A stretch of 64,000 nt of DNA from the NCBI RefSeq assembly GCF_003217235.1, contig NZ_QJTF01000001.1, positions 124,001 through 188,000 of the forward strand, written 5' to 3'. This stretch comes from Paramesorhizobium leguminum. Lineage in GTDB: Bacteria; Pseudomonadota; Alphaproteobacteria; Rhizobiales; Rhizobiaceae. Positions 55,146 through 63,959 of this stretch are shown one piece after another (within the stretch, counting starts at the first letter, position 1; each line of letters starts with the position of its first letter). The translations under genes and the position numbers were made by a program. The notes below the pieces were generated by a model that was given only the letters and a program-made list of their open reading frames with translations, did no database searches and was not told the origin of the DNA.

Positions 55146-55197
55146 CGGGCCGCAGCCCACCGAAAATCTCCCCCGATTTCGGTGGGCTGCTGGCCCG
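55146..55197. promoter_or_regulatory. Large leader hairpin upstream of the M81 gene
   Basis: GCAGCCCACCGAAAATC (55152-55168) pairs with GATTTCGGTGGGCTGC (55175-55190), with one bulged A, and CGGGCC pairs with GGCCCG outside, giving 22 base pairs around a six-base loop TCCCCC. There is no U-run on either side. The function is unknown; control of the mRNA end or of translation is possible. Confidence 0.6.
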
Positions 55198-55222
55198 AAC
55201 AAAATTGGAAATTCAGACCCGC

Positions 55223-56704
55223 ATGCGCATTTTCACGGCGTCGCTCGCGACGGAAACCAACACATTCTCTCCCGTTCCAACGGATATCGATGCATTCAAG
55301 GCGGCTTTCTATGCGGAGCCGGGCGAGCACCCGGATACCCCGACGCTGTGCTCCTCCGTCGTACCGATCCTGCGCCGCCGCGGGCGGGCGGGGGGTTTTA
55401 CCGTGATCGAGGGCACCTCGTGCTGGGCGGAACCGGCCGGTCTCATCCAGCGGCAGACCTATGAAACGCTCCGCGACCGGATCCTTGGCGAACTTGAAGC
55501 CGCCATGCCCGTCGATGGCGTTGTCCTCGGCCTGCATGGCGCCATGGCGGCGCAAGGTTATGACGACCCGGAAGGCGATTTCCTCTCCCGCGTCCGGGCG
55601 CTTGTCGGGCCGGATGTGCTGATTGCGGCGGAATTCGACCCGCACAGCCATCTGACGGCGCTTCGCGTCGCCAATCTCGATCTCATGGCGGCGTTTCTGG
55701 AATTTCCGCACACGGATTTCGAGGAGCGCGGCGAGCATGTGGTGGAACTGGCGCTGCGTGCGCTGAGGGGTGAAATCAAGCCGGAGATATCGGTTTTCGA
55801 TTGCCGGATGATCACCATCTACCCGACCAGCCGCGAACCGATGCGATCCTTCGTCGATCGCCTCAAGGCGATGGAGGGCAAGGACGGCATCCTTTCGATT
55901 TCGGTCATTCACGGCTTCATGGCCGGTGACGTGCCTGATATGGGCACCCGCATCGTCGTGGTGACCGATAACGACAAGGCCAGGGGCGATGCTTTGGCGC
56001 AATCGCTTGGCCATGAACTCTACGGCATGCGCAGGCACACGGCCATGCCGATGTTCGATACCGAAGGCGGGCTCGATCACGCAATCGCGGTCTGCGCCGC
56101 GAATCCCGACAGGCCTGTCGTCATCGCCGATGTCTGGGACAATCCCGGCGGCGGCGTGGCCGGTGACGCCACCCATATCCTGCGCCGGATGATGGAGCGC
56201 GGCCTTGACAATATTGCCGTCGCGACGATCTGGGACCCGATTGCCGTCACGTTCTGCCATGCGGCGGGCGAGGGGGCGGAACTTGATTTGCGCCTCGGCG
56301 GCAAGTCCAGCCCGCATGGCGGTGCGCCGCTCGACCTGCGTGTCGTCGTGACGCATGTCTTCGAGACCGGCTGGCAGAGCTTCCGCAACAGCCGCGTGAC
56401 GCTGGGCCGCGCGGCGGTGGTTCGCCCGCTTGGAACCTCCATCGATATCGTGCTGATCACCAGCCGCACGCAGACCTACGAGCCGGATATCTTTTCCAAT
56501 CAGGGCATCGATTTCGCCGCCAAGGCGTTTCTTCTGGTCAAGTCGACCAACCATTTCCATGCAGGCTTCCAGCCGGTCGCTTCCGAGATCGTCTATATCG
56601 CCGCGCCCACGTCTTATCCAGTTGACCCGGCGACAACGCCCTACCGCAAGGCGAGCCTTGAACTATGGCCGCGCGTCGCCGATCCGCTGGGATTAGAGTC
56701 ATGA
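55223..56704 (+). CDS. M81 family metallopeptidase (MlrC-like)
   Basis: The 493-residue protein is of the M81 family, named for MlrC, which cleaves linearised microcystin. Features: ATETNTFSPVPT at the start, LHGAMAAQGYDDPEGD, DPHSHLT and FPHTDFEERG (probable metal ligands D and H), and DNPGGGVAGDATHIL in the second domain. ATG 55223 matches the family start; an upstream in-frame ATG at 55103 would add hairpin-encoded residues. It opens an operon with a dipeptide-type ABC importer, so it probably cuts an imported small peptide or amide, perhaps one with D- or beta-amino acids. Confidence 0.85.
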   Translation: MRIFTASLATETNTFSPVPTDIDAFKAAFYAEPGEHPDTPTLCSSVVPILRRRGRAGGFTVIEGTSCWAEPAGLIQRQTYETLRDRILGELEAAMPVDGVVLGLHGAMAAQGYDDPEGDFLSRVRALVGPDVLIAAEFDPHSHLTALRVANLDLMAAFLEFPHTDFEERGEHVVELALRALRGEIKPEISVFDCRMITIYPTSREPMRSFVDRLKAMEGKDGILSISVIHGFMAGDVPDMGTRIVVVTDNDKARGDALAQSLGHELYGMRRHTAMPMFDTEGGLDHAIAVCAANPDRPVVIADVWDNPGGGVAGDATHILRRMMERGLDNIAVATIWDPIAVTFCHAAGEGAELDLRLGGKSSPHGGAPLDLRVVVTHVFETGWQSFRNSRVTLGRAAVVRPLGTSIDIVLITSRTQTYEPDIFSNQGIDFAAKAFLLVKSTNHFHAGFQPVASEIVYIAAPTSYPVDPATTPYRKASLELWPRVADPLGLES

Positions 56705-56732
56705 ATCGTCAAAACAAAAAGGGGAATGAAAA

Positions 56733-58247
56733 ATGAAAAATGCTCTTTTCTTGATGACATTGGCCGCAATGGCCGGCACGAGCAGCCTCGCCATCGCGCA
56801 AGCCAAGACCGATGGCGTGCTGACGGTGGCGACCATCGGCGAGCCGCCGACATTGGATGCGATGCAGACGCCGACCGACATCGTGCTGATGATCGACCAG
56901 CACATTTTCGAGACGCTTTTCACTTATGACATCAAATGGAAGTCCGTTCCGTTGCTGGCCGCAAGCCAGCCCACGATTTCCGAAGACGGGCTGACCTATC
57001 GCATCCCGCTTCGTGAAGGCGTGAAATTCCACGACGGCAGCGATTTCGACGCCAAGGATGTGGTGGCCTCGCTCACGCGCTGGATGGCGGTGAATTCCAA
57101 GGGCAAGCAGGTGGCCGGCGTCGTGGACAGCATCGCTGAGGACGGCGACCATGCCGTCACCATCAAGCTGAAGTCGCGTTACGCGCCGCTGCTCGCCACG
57201 CTGTCGCAGGCCTCCATCATCCTGCCTTCCGAAAAGATCGCCGATACGCTCACCGAATTCGTCGGCACCGGCCCCTATGCGCTGAAGGAGCGCAAGCCAG
57301 ACCAGTATACGCAGCTTGTGCGCTTCGAAGACTACAAGTCGCCGGACGGCGAACCCAGCAACTATGCCGGTAAGCGGGAAGCCATCGCCAAGGAAATCCG
57401 CTTCGTGCCGGTGCCTGATGCCAATACCCGCGTCGAGGGCCTGATTTCCGGCCAGTTCGATTTTGCCGATTCCCTGCCGGTCAGCGCTTTCGAGCGCGTC
57501 GAGGCGAGCGGCAAGGCCAAGCCCGTCATTTATGAGAATGCCGGATGGGCTTCGCTCAACATGAACATGAAGGAAGGCTTGCTGACCAAGAAGGCATTGC
57601 GCCAGGCCGTTCAGTCCGCGCTCAACCCATCCGACATGATGCTGGCGGCGTTTTCCGACAAGCGTTTCTTCTCGGTCGATGGCTCGATCTTCCCCAAGGG
57701 GTCCTTCTGGCACACGGAAGCAGGCGTTGTGCGCTACGGCGAGGGCGACCCGGAAACGGCGGCGAAGCTGATTGCGGAGGCCGGATATGACGGCACGCCG
57801 ATCCGCCTGATGACCAGCCGCCAGTACGAGTTTCATTACAAGATCGGCGAAGTGGCCAAGGCCTATCTCGAAGCCGCCGGCTTCAAGGTCGATCTGCAGG
57901 TGGTCGATTGGGCGACGCTCACCACCCGCCGCGCCGACCCGAAGCAATGGGATATCTTCATCACCCATTCCAATTTCCCTGGCGATCCGACCACGATCAA
58001 CACCATCACCGATACCTATCCGGGCTGGTACGTGTCGGATCAGAAAGCCAAGGCGGTTGCAGCCTATATGGACGCGACGAGCGACGAGGCGAAGTTCAAG
58101 GCATGGGAAGGCATCCAGACCGTCATCTATGACGACGCCCCGCTGTTCAAGGCCGGCAACTTCAATGCGCTGACCGGCGTTGCGACAGGGGTTTCAGGCT
58201 ATATGCCGACCTACTGGCCGCATTTCTGGAATGTGACGCCGAAGTGA
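56733..58247 (+). CDS. ABC peptide-binding protein (DppA/OppA type)
   Basis: The 504-residue family 5 solute-binding protein has a signal peptide (MKNALFLMTLAAMAG, cleavage near AIA-QA). It contains IGEPPTLDAMQTPTD and LREGVKFHDGSDFDAKDV, typical of dipeptide/oligopeptide receptors. GGGG at 56721-56724 supports ATG 56733. It begins 28 bases after the peptidase stop. Repeat A6 separates it from the permease genes. Confidence 0.9.
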   Translation: MKNALFLMTLAAMAGTSSLAIAQAKTDGVLTVATIGEPPTLDAMQTPTDIVLMIDQHIFETLFTYDIKWKSVPLLAASQPTISEDGLTYRIPLREGVKFHDGSDFDAKDVVASLTRWMAVNSKGKQVAGVVDSIAEDGDHAVTIKLKSRYAPLLATLSQASIILPSEKIADTLTEFVGTGPYALKERKPDQYTQLVRFEDYKSPDGEPSNYAGKREAIAKEIRFVPVPDANTRVEGLISGQFDFADSLPVSAFERVEASGKAKPVIYENAGWASLNMNMKEGLLTKKALRQAVQSALNPSDMMLAAFSDKRFFSVDGSIFPKGSFWHTEAGVVRYGEGDPETAAKLIAEAGYDGTPIRLMTSRQYEFHYKIGEVAKAYLEAAGFKVDLQVVDWATLTTRRADPKQWDIFITHSNFPGDPTTINTITDTYPGWYVSDQKAKAVAAYMDATSDEAKFKAWEGIQTVIYDDAPLFKAGNFNALTGVATGVSGYMPTYWPHFWNVTPK

Positions 58248-58285
58248 GGCGCTGAAATATCAAATGGAAGCGTTGGCGCTATTTA

Positions 58286-58442
58286 CCCCCCTCTGTCCTG
58301 CCGGACATCTCCCCCTCAAGGGGGGAGATTACGCCTTCATCTATGTTCGGCACCAATCACAGATGTTGCAGAATGATGGCGGAGGGATATGTCAGCCAAT
58401 CTCCCCCCTTGAGGGGGAGATGCCTGGCAAGGCAGAGGGGGG
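58286..58442. repeat. Palindromic repeat family A, copy A6, inside an ABC operon
   Basis: The arm hairpins are TGTCC/GGACA (left) and TGCCT/AGGCA (right), a combination not seen in the other copies. It lies between the binding-protein gene and the first permease gene. Confidence 0.85.
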
Positions 58443-58478
58443 TGCCTTCGTTTTCCATAATCTGAAAGCTCCAAAACC

Positions 58479-59429
58479 ATGACCAAGCTCGCTCTGGCGC
58501 TGTTGAAACGGCTTGGCGGCATGGTGGTTGTGCTTGCCCTTGTCGCGACGGTCGTTTTCGTCATCGTCCGGGTGACGCCGGGCGATCCGGCTGCGGTCAT
58601 GCTGGGGTCGGATGCTACGCCGCAGGATATCGCGCAACTCCGCACCAAGATGGGGCTCGATGCGCCGCTTCTGGTGCAATATTTCCAGTTTCTGCTGGGC
58701 ATATTGAAGGGCGATCTCGGCCAGTCGATCTTCCTCGGCCAGTCCGTGACGCAAGCTCTGGCGGCGCGGGCGGAGCCCACCTTCTTCCTGACGCTGTTCT
58801 CTATCCTCATCGCGGTGACGATTGCGCTGCCGGTGGGCATATTCTCTGCCGTACGCCGCGGTACGCTCTTTGACCAGATCGTCGTCACGCTCACCATGGT
58901 GGCGGCGAGCGTGCCGAGCTTCTGGCTCGGCCTCCTGCTCATCCAGACCCTGGCGGTGGGACAGGGCTGGTTCCCGGCCTCCGGCTATGGCGGTCCCGAC
59001 ACGTCTTTTCTTGAAAGGCTGCATCACCTCGTTCTGCCTGCGGTGGCGCTTGGCGTCGTCAATTCGGCGCTGATCATCCGCTTTACCCGCGCGGCGATGC
59101 TCGACGTCCTTGGCGAAGATTATGTCCGCACCGCCCGCGCCAAGGGCGCGACTGAGCGCCGGGTCATTCTCAAGCACGCGCTGAAGAACGCGATGGTCCC
59201 GATCATCACCGTCATCGGTCTCTCCATCGCCATGCTGATTGCTGGCGCGGTTGTCACGGAAACCGTGTTCGGCCTGCCCGGCATCGGCAACCTGGTGGTC
59301 TCGGCGGTCCTGCGCCGCGATTATCCTGTGATCCAGGGCGCACTGCTGGTCGTCGCGGCGATCTATGTGCTCATCAACTTCATCGTGGATATTCTCTATA
59401 TGCTTGCCGATCCGAGGGTGCGCCTGTGA
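58479..59429 (+). CDS. ABC peptide transporter permease (DppB type)
   Basis: The 316-residue permease has an N-terminal helix, the DppB segment VTPGDPAAVMLGSDATP, and the EAA loop ARAKGATERRVILKHALKNAM. It forms the membrane channel with the next gene, whose start overlaps its stop by 4 bases. The ribosome site is weak, which fits lower expression than the binding protein. Confidence 0.92.
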   Translation: MTKLALALLKRLGGMVVVLALVATVVFVIVRVTPGDPAAVMLGSDATPQDIAQLRTKMGLDAPLLVQYFQFLLGILKGDLGQSIFLGQSVTQALAARAEPTFFLTLFSILIAVTIALPVGIFSAVRRGTLFDQIVVTLTMVAASVPSFWLGLLLIQTLAVGQGWFPASGYGGPDTSFLERLHHLVLPAVALGVVNSALIIRFTRAAMLDVLGEDYVRTARAKGATERRVILKHALKNAMVPIITVIGLSIAMLIAGAVVTETVFGLPGIGNLVVSAVLRRDYPVIQGALLVVAAIYVLINFIVDILYMLADPRVRL

Positions 59430-60286
59430 CGTTAAGCTCTCTCACGCTGCCCTATGCCGCAAGCCTCAGGCGTCTTTTCGGCAATCGCGCCATTTTGGCC
59501 GGAGCGATCATTCTTGCCGCCGTCGTGCTGGCTGCCCTTCTTGCGCCATGGATCGCACCTTACGCGCCGAACAAGCTTTCGATCGTGAACAAGCTCAAGG
59601 GGCCGTCACTGTCTCACATCTTCGGCACGGACGAATTCGGCCGGGACATCTTCTCCCGCGCGATCTTCGCCGGGCGGGCCTCGCTGCTCGTCAGCCTGGG
59701 CGTGGTCTGTATTTCCACCGTGCTGGGCATCGTGCTTGGCGTCGCCGCCGGATATTTCCGCAGGCTCGATGCGCCGATCTCGCGCCTGCTCGATGCGATG
59801 ATGTCCTTTCCGGATATCCTTCTGGCCATTGCGCTGGTCGCGGCGCTGGGGCCGTCGCTTGCTACGGTCATCCTCGCGCTGGGCATCACCTATGCCCCCC
59901 GTCTGGCCCGTATCGTCAGGGGGTCTACCCTCGTTCTGAGGGAGCTACCCTATATCGAAGCCGCTGTCGCGATGGGCCTGCCCACCTGGCAGATCCTCAC
60001 CCGCCATGTGCTGCTCAACCTGGCGTCGCCGATCCTCGTGCAGGCGACATTCGTCTTCGCCTCCGCCATGCTGGCGGAAGCAAGCCTGTCGTTCCTGGGC
60101 GTCGGTGTTTCCGCCGATATGCCGACCTGGGGCACCATGCTCGCCTCCGGGCGCGAATACATGAACAATGCCCCCTGGCTGATGGTGTTTCCGGGCTTGG
60201 CAATCGTCTTCTCGGTCCTCTCGCTGCAATTGCTGGGTGACGGCCTGCGCGATCTGGTCGATCCGCGCCTTGCGAAGGAAAGCTGA
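59426..60286 (+). CDS. ABC peptide transporter permease (DppC type)
   Basis: The 286-residue permease contains HIFGTDEFGRDIFSRAIFAGRASL, the DppC/OppC hallmark, and an EAA loop EAAVAMGLPTWQILTRHVLLN. It starts with GTG 59426 (GTGA overlap with dppB) and ends 2 bases before the ATPase gene. Confidence 0.92.
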   Translation: MTLSSLTLPYAASLRRLFGNRAILAGAIILAAVVLAALLAPWIAPYAPNKLSIVNKLKGPSLSHIFGTDEFGRDIFSRAIFAGRASLLVSLGVVCISTVLGIVLGVAAGYFRRLDAPISRLLDAMMSFPDILLAIALVAALGPSLATVILALGITYAPRLARIVRGSTLVLRELPYIEAAVAMGLPTWQILTRHVLLNLASPILVQATFVFASAMLAEASLSFLGVGVSADMPTWGTMLASGREYMNNAPWLMVFPGLAIVFSVLSLQLLGDGLRDLVDPRLAKES

Positions 60287-60288
60287 CC

Positions 60289-62100
60289 ATGGCACCCGTA
60301 CTGGCAATCGAGAATCTGACCACCTCGTTCAAGACGGCTGAAGGCTGGCGCGCCGTCATCCGCGATATCAGCCTGAGCGTGAATGCCGGCGAAACCGTCG
60401 CCATCGTCGGCGAATCCGGCTCGGGCAAAAGCGTGACCGCGCTTTCCGCCTTGCGCCTCCTGCCTTCAGGCAAAGCCCGGTGCGAGGGGCGCATTCTGCT
60501 TGAAGGCAAGGATCTGCTCAAAGCCTCCGAAGCCGAGATGCGGTCGGTTCGCGGCGGCTCCATCGGCATGATCTTCCAGGAGCCGATGACCTCCCTCAAT
60601 CCTGTCTTCACCATCGGCAACCAGATCGCCGAGGCGCTGGTCATCCACCAGCACCTTTCATGGAGCGCGGCGGAAGCCGAGGCCGTCCGGCTGATGGAGC
60701 GTGTTCGCATTCCCGCCGCGAAGGCGCGGCTCAATGAGTATCCGCACAAATTTTCTGGCGGCATGCGCCAGCGCGTGATGATTGCCATGGCGCTCGCCTG
60801 CCGGCCCAAGCTCCTCATCGCCGACGAGCCGACAACGGCGCTCGACGTGACCATTCAGGCGGAAATCCTCTACCTGATCCGCGAATTGCAGCGGGAAGAG
60901 AACATGGGCGTCCTGTTCATCACCCATGACATGGGCGTGGTGGCTGAGGTCGCCGACCGCACGGTGGTGATGTTCCGGGGCGATATGATCGAAAGCGGAC
61001 CCACGGGGCAGATATTTGCCGCGCCAAAGGAAGTCTACACCAAATCGCTGCTCGCCTCGATCCCGCGTCTTGGAACGATGGGAGAGGCAAAAGCGCCCCG
61101 ACGCTTCCCGGAAGTCGATGCGAAAACCGGCGAGGCCGTTGACGGTCGCGAAATGGAGGATGTCGCGCAGACGAGCGCCCCAATCCTGAAAGTCGCCAAT
61201 CTCGCCGTCAGATTCGACGCACCGAACGGGCGCGTCCATGCGGTAGAGGACGTGTCCTTCGATCTGAAGCCCGGCGAGACGCTGTCGCTGGTGGGCGAAT
61301 CCGGCTGCGGAAAATCGACAACGGGCCGCGCGGTTCTGAGGCTGGTGAATGCCAGCGCCGGCTCTGTTGTCATCGATGGACAGGATGTGGCATCGGCTGG
61401 CACGAAAGAGCTGCGGGCCATTCGCCGTCACGCGCAGATGATCTTCCAGGACCCGTTCGCCTCGCTCAACCCGCGCATCACCATCGGTTCCGCCATTGCC
61501 GAGCCGATGCTTTCCCACGGCTTGGCGGGCAAGCGCGAGGCGCGGGAGCGGGTGGCCGCGCTTCTTGAGCAAGTCGGGCTTTCAGGGGCAGTCGCTGATC
61601 GTTATCCGCATGAATTCTCCGGCGGCCAACGCCAGCGCATTTCCATCGCGCGCGCTCTCGCGCTGGAGCCGAAACTCATCGTCGCGGACGAGGCTGTGTC
61701 GGCGCTGGACGTCTCGGTCAAGGCGCAGGTTTCCAACCTGCTGCTCGATCTTCAGGAGAAGCACGGGCTTTCCTATCTGTTCATTTCGCACGACATGGCG
61801 GTGGTGGAGCGCATGAGCCATCGCGTCGCCGTCATGTATTTGGGTGAAATCGTCGAAATCGGCCCACGCGCCGCCATCTTCGACAATCCCCAACACCCCT
61901 ATACGAGGCGCCTGATTTCAGCCGTGCCGATCCCCGATCCGTCGCGCCGCGCCATGGCGCGCCCACTTTTAAGCGAGGAAATCAAAAGCCCGCTGCGCCC
62001 CTTCGACTACGTGCCGCCCAAGCGGACTTACCAGGAAGTATCGCCGGGCCATTTCGTTCAGGACACGGCCTCGGCATGGGATGAGCGCCTTACGGCTTGA
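60289..62100 (+). CDS. Double ABC ATPase of the peptide importer (DppD-DppF fusion, GsiA-like)
   Basis: The 603-residue protein joins two ATPase halves. First half: Walker A GESGSGKS at 41-48, signature FSGGMRQRV, Walker B LLIADEPTTALD. Second half: Walker A GESGCGKST at 336-344, signature FSGGQRQRI, Walker B LIVADEAVSALD. Each half ends with an oligopeptide-type C-terminal stretch (HPYTRRLISAVP in the second). The fusion replaces the two separate ATPases of classical Dpp systems. The gene ends 4 bases before the convergent AraC gene. Confidence 0.93.
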   Translation: MAPVLAIENLTTSFKTAEGWRAVIRDISLSVNAGETVAIVGESGSGKSVTALSALRLLPSGKARCEGRILLEGKDLLKASEAEMRSVRGGSIGMIFQEPMTSLNPVFTIGNQIAEALVIHQHLSWSAAEAEAVRLMERVRIPAAKARLNEYPHKFSGGMRQRVMIAMALACRPKLLIADEPTTALDVTIQAEILYLIRELQREENMGVLFITHDMGVVAEVADRTVVMFRGDMIESGPTGQIFAAPKEVYTKSLLASIPRLGTMGEAKAPRRFPEVDAKTGEAVDGREMEDVAQTSAPILKVANLAVRFDAPNGRVHAVEDVSFDLKPGETLSLVGESGCGKSTTGRAVLRLVNASAGSVVIDGQDVASAGTKELRAIRRHAQMIFQDPFASLNPRITIGSAIAEPMLSHGLAGKREARERVAALLEQVGLSGAVADRYPHEFSGGQRQRISIARALALEPKLIVADEAVSALDVSVKAQVSNLLLDLQEKHGLSYLFISHDMAVVERMSHRVAVMYLGEIVEIGPRAAIFDNPQHPYTRRLISAVPIPDPSRRAMARPLLSEEIKSPLRPFDYVPPKRTYQEVSPGHFVQDTASAWDERLTA

Positions 62101-62104
62101 TGGC

Positions 62105-62998
62105 TCAAGCCACAGTCGCCATCGTGGCTTTCGCTTCCCTTTTATCGCGCACCGGCGGCAGGCCGAACATGCGGGCATATTCGCGGGTGAATTGCGGCAC
62201 GCTCTCATAGCCGACGGTGAAGGCCGCGCTGCTTGCCGGCATCTGCTCAGCCAGCATCAGCCGCCTTGCCTCGATCAGGCGCAATTGCTTCTGGAATTGC
62301 AGCGGTGAAAGAGACGTCACGGCGCGAAAATGCTGGTGGAAGGAGGAGGGGCTCATCCCGGCCACCGCCGCCAGACGCTCGATCCGCAAAGGCTGAGCGA
62401 ATTCGGCCCGCAGCATTGCAACCGCGCGCGCCACGCGCTGCACATGGCCATCCGGCCACCCAAGGCGCCGGATGGCCGCTCCATGCCGTCCGGCCAGCAG
62501 CCAATAGTGCATCTCGCGCACCAATTGTGCCTGCAATACCGGAATGGATGCCGGGCGGTCGATAAGCCGCATCAGGCGCAACGCCGCGTCGGCAACGTCC
62601 GCCTCGGTCGGCTCCACCTGCACGGGCGACATGCCGGCTTGTTCGGGCACGGCCTTCATCTCCGCCATCAGATCCGCGATAACAGCCGGATCGAGCTCCA
62701 GCACCAGCGAGAGATAGGGCGCGACGGGGCTCGCCCGCGTGATCTGGCTCACCGTCGGCACGTCAGCCGCGATCAGCAATGAATCCCCGGCGGAAAATGC
62801 AAATGCCTGCGCTCCCATCGCGACATGCTTGGCTCCCTGCAGCACGAGGCAGGCGAGGGGGCGGGAAACCGCGTATTCGAGGCCGCTTGGGATGGTGGCC
62901 CGCACGAGCATCAAACCGGGGATCGGCGTTCGCGCGATGCCGGCGCTGTCGGCATGGGTTTCGGCATAGCGGCGAGCGGTATCGAGCAGCATGGTCAT
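62105..62998 (-). CDS. AraC family transcriptional regulator
   Basis: The 297-residue protein has an N-terminal AraC_N-type cupin domain (LVLQGAKHVAMGAQAFAF...GDSLLIAADVP) and a C-terminal pair of helix-turn-helix motifs (IERLAAVAGMSPSSFHQHFRAVT and GYESVPQFTREYARMFG). It is divergent from an SDR gene; regulators of this group often activate an adjacent oxidoreductase gene. ATG 62998 is used; ATG 62992 is also possible. Confidence 0.88.
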   Translation of the reverse strand: MTMLLDTARRYAETHADSAGIARTPIPGLMLVRATIPSGLEYAVSRPLACLVLQGAKHVAMGAQAFAFSAGDSLLIAADVPTVSQITRASPVAPYLSLVLELDPAVIADLMAEMKAVPEQAGMSPVQVEPTEADVADAALRLMRLIDRPASIPVLQAQLVREMHYWLLAGRHGAAIRRLGWPDGHVQRVARAVAMLRAEFAQPLRIERLAAVAGMSPSSFHQHFRAVTSLSPLQFQKQLRLIEARRLMLAEQMPASSAAFTVGYESVPQFTREYARMFGLPPVRDKREAKATMATVA

Positions 62999-63120
62999 GA
63001 AACAAGCTTACCCCACCGCTGCCGGCAATGCACCTGCTTTGGAGGATTAGGCAAGGAATGGCGAGGTTTCGGCAACAAAGCGCGGCGCGCATGGTCGATA
63101 GGAGTCCTGCATTCTTTTCC

Positions 63121-63175
63121 AACCGCATGATCTTATCCAAAAAGTCTGCAACTTTTTGGGATCATGCTCGACAGG
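63121..63175. repeat. Palindromic repeat family E, copy 2
   Basis: GCATGATC-TTAT-CCAAAAAGT-CTGCA-ACTTTTTGG-GATCATGC, 17 pairs. It differs from copy 1 (14216-14270) by a compensating pair, C-G to T-A type, in the inner stem. It ends at the ribosome site of the SDR gene. Confidence 0.75.
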
Positions 63176-63184
63176 AGTTCCAGC

Positions 63185-63940
63185 ATGACCAAAATTGCTC
63201 TCATCACCGGCGCCAGCCGCGGCCTTGGCCGCAACACCGCGCTCAGCATTGCGCGCGGCGGCGGCGATGTCATCATCACCTATCAAAGCCGGCGTGAGGA
63301 TGCCGATAGCGTCGTCGCGGAAATCGAGGCCATGGGCCGCCGGGCGCTCGCCTTCCAATTGGACATGAGCGATGTCGCCGCCTTCGCGCCCTTTGCCGAG
63401 CGCCTGCGCGTCGCGCTGCGCGAAACTTGGGGCCGCGAGACATTCGACCATCTGGTCAACAATGCCGGCCATGGCGATTTCGCCCTCATCGGCGAAACCA
63501 CCGAAGAACAGTTCGACCGGCTGGTCGACGTTCATTTCAAGGGCGTGTTCTTCCTGACGCAGGCGCTGTTGCCGCTGATCGCGGATGGTGGCCGCATCGT
63601 CAATCTGTCCACCGGACTGACCCGGATTACCGCGCCCGGCTGGTCCGCCTATGCGGCGGTGAAGGGCGCTATCGAGGTGCTGAGCCGCTACATGGCGAAG
63701 GAACTGGGCAGCCGCGGCATCGCCGTCAACACGGTGGCGCCGGGGGCGATCGAAACCGATTTCTTCGGCGGCGCCGTTCGCGATACGCCGGATTTTAACA
63801 AGCTCTTCGCCGAAATGACGGCGCTTGGACGGGTGGGCGTGCCTGCAGATATCGGCCCTATGATCGCAAGCTTGCTCACGCAGGATAATCGCTGGATCAA
63901 TGCCCAGCGCATCGAAGTGTCCGGCGGCCAGGGCATCTGA
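63185..63940 (+). CDS. Short-chain dehydrogenase/reductase
   Basis: The 251-residue SDR has TGASRGLGRNTA (cofactor), LVNNAGHGD, an active-site tyrosine and lysine in YAAVKGA, and VSGGQGI at the end. The SRRED stretch after strand 2 suggests NADP(H). ATG 63185 follows AGGAG at 63173-63177, and the repeat E hairpin sits right before that site. It is divergent from the AraC gene, its likely regulator. Confidence 0.9.
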   Translation: MTKIALITGASRGLGRNTALSIARGGGDVIITYQSRREDADSVVAEIEAMGRRALAFQLDMSDVAAFAPFAERLRVALRETWGRETFDHLVNNAGHGDFALIGETTEEQFDRLVDVHFKGVFFLTQALLPLIADGGRIVNLSTGLTRITAPGWSAYAAVKGAIEVLSRYMAKELGSRGIAVNTVAPGAIETDFFGGAVRDTPDFNKLFAEMTALGRVGVPADIGPMIASLLTQDNRWINAQRIEVSGGQGI

Positions 63941-63959
63941 CGGAAGCGGTGGCTCGGAA

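Larger units (their letters stand above)
54629..55222. other. Gene-free interval of stacked repeats and promoter before the M81 gene
   Basis: In order: a poly-C tract (54637-54661), repeat B2 (54697-54810), repeat C2 (54831-54955), a perfect palindrome GTAAATCATTTAC (54964-54976), a promoter (55006-55033), the RpiR motif (55037-55050) and a large leader hairpin (55146-55197). No coding sequence was supported; an in-frame ATG at 55103 would translate the hairpin. Confidence 0.65.

Noticed and set aside
55103-55222. M81 peptidase starting at ATG 55103
   Set aside because: The added 40 residues are encoded by the large hairpin and do not resemble the family; ATG 55223 gives the normal start.
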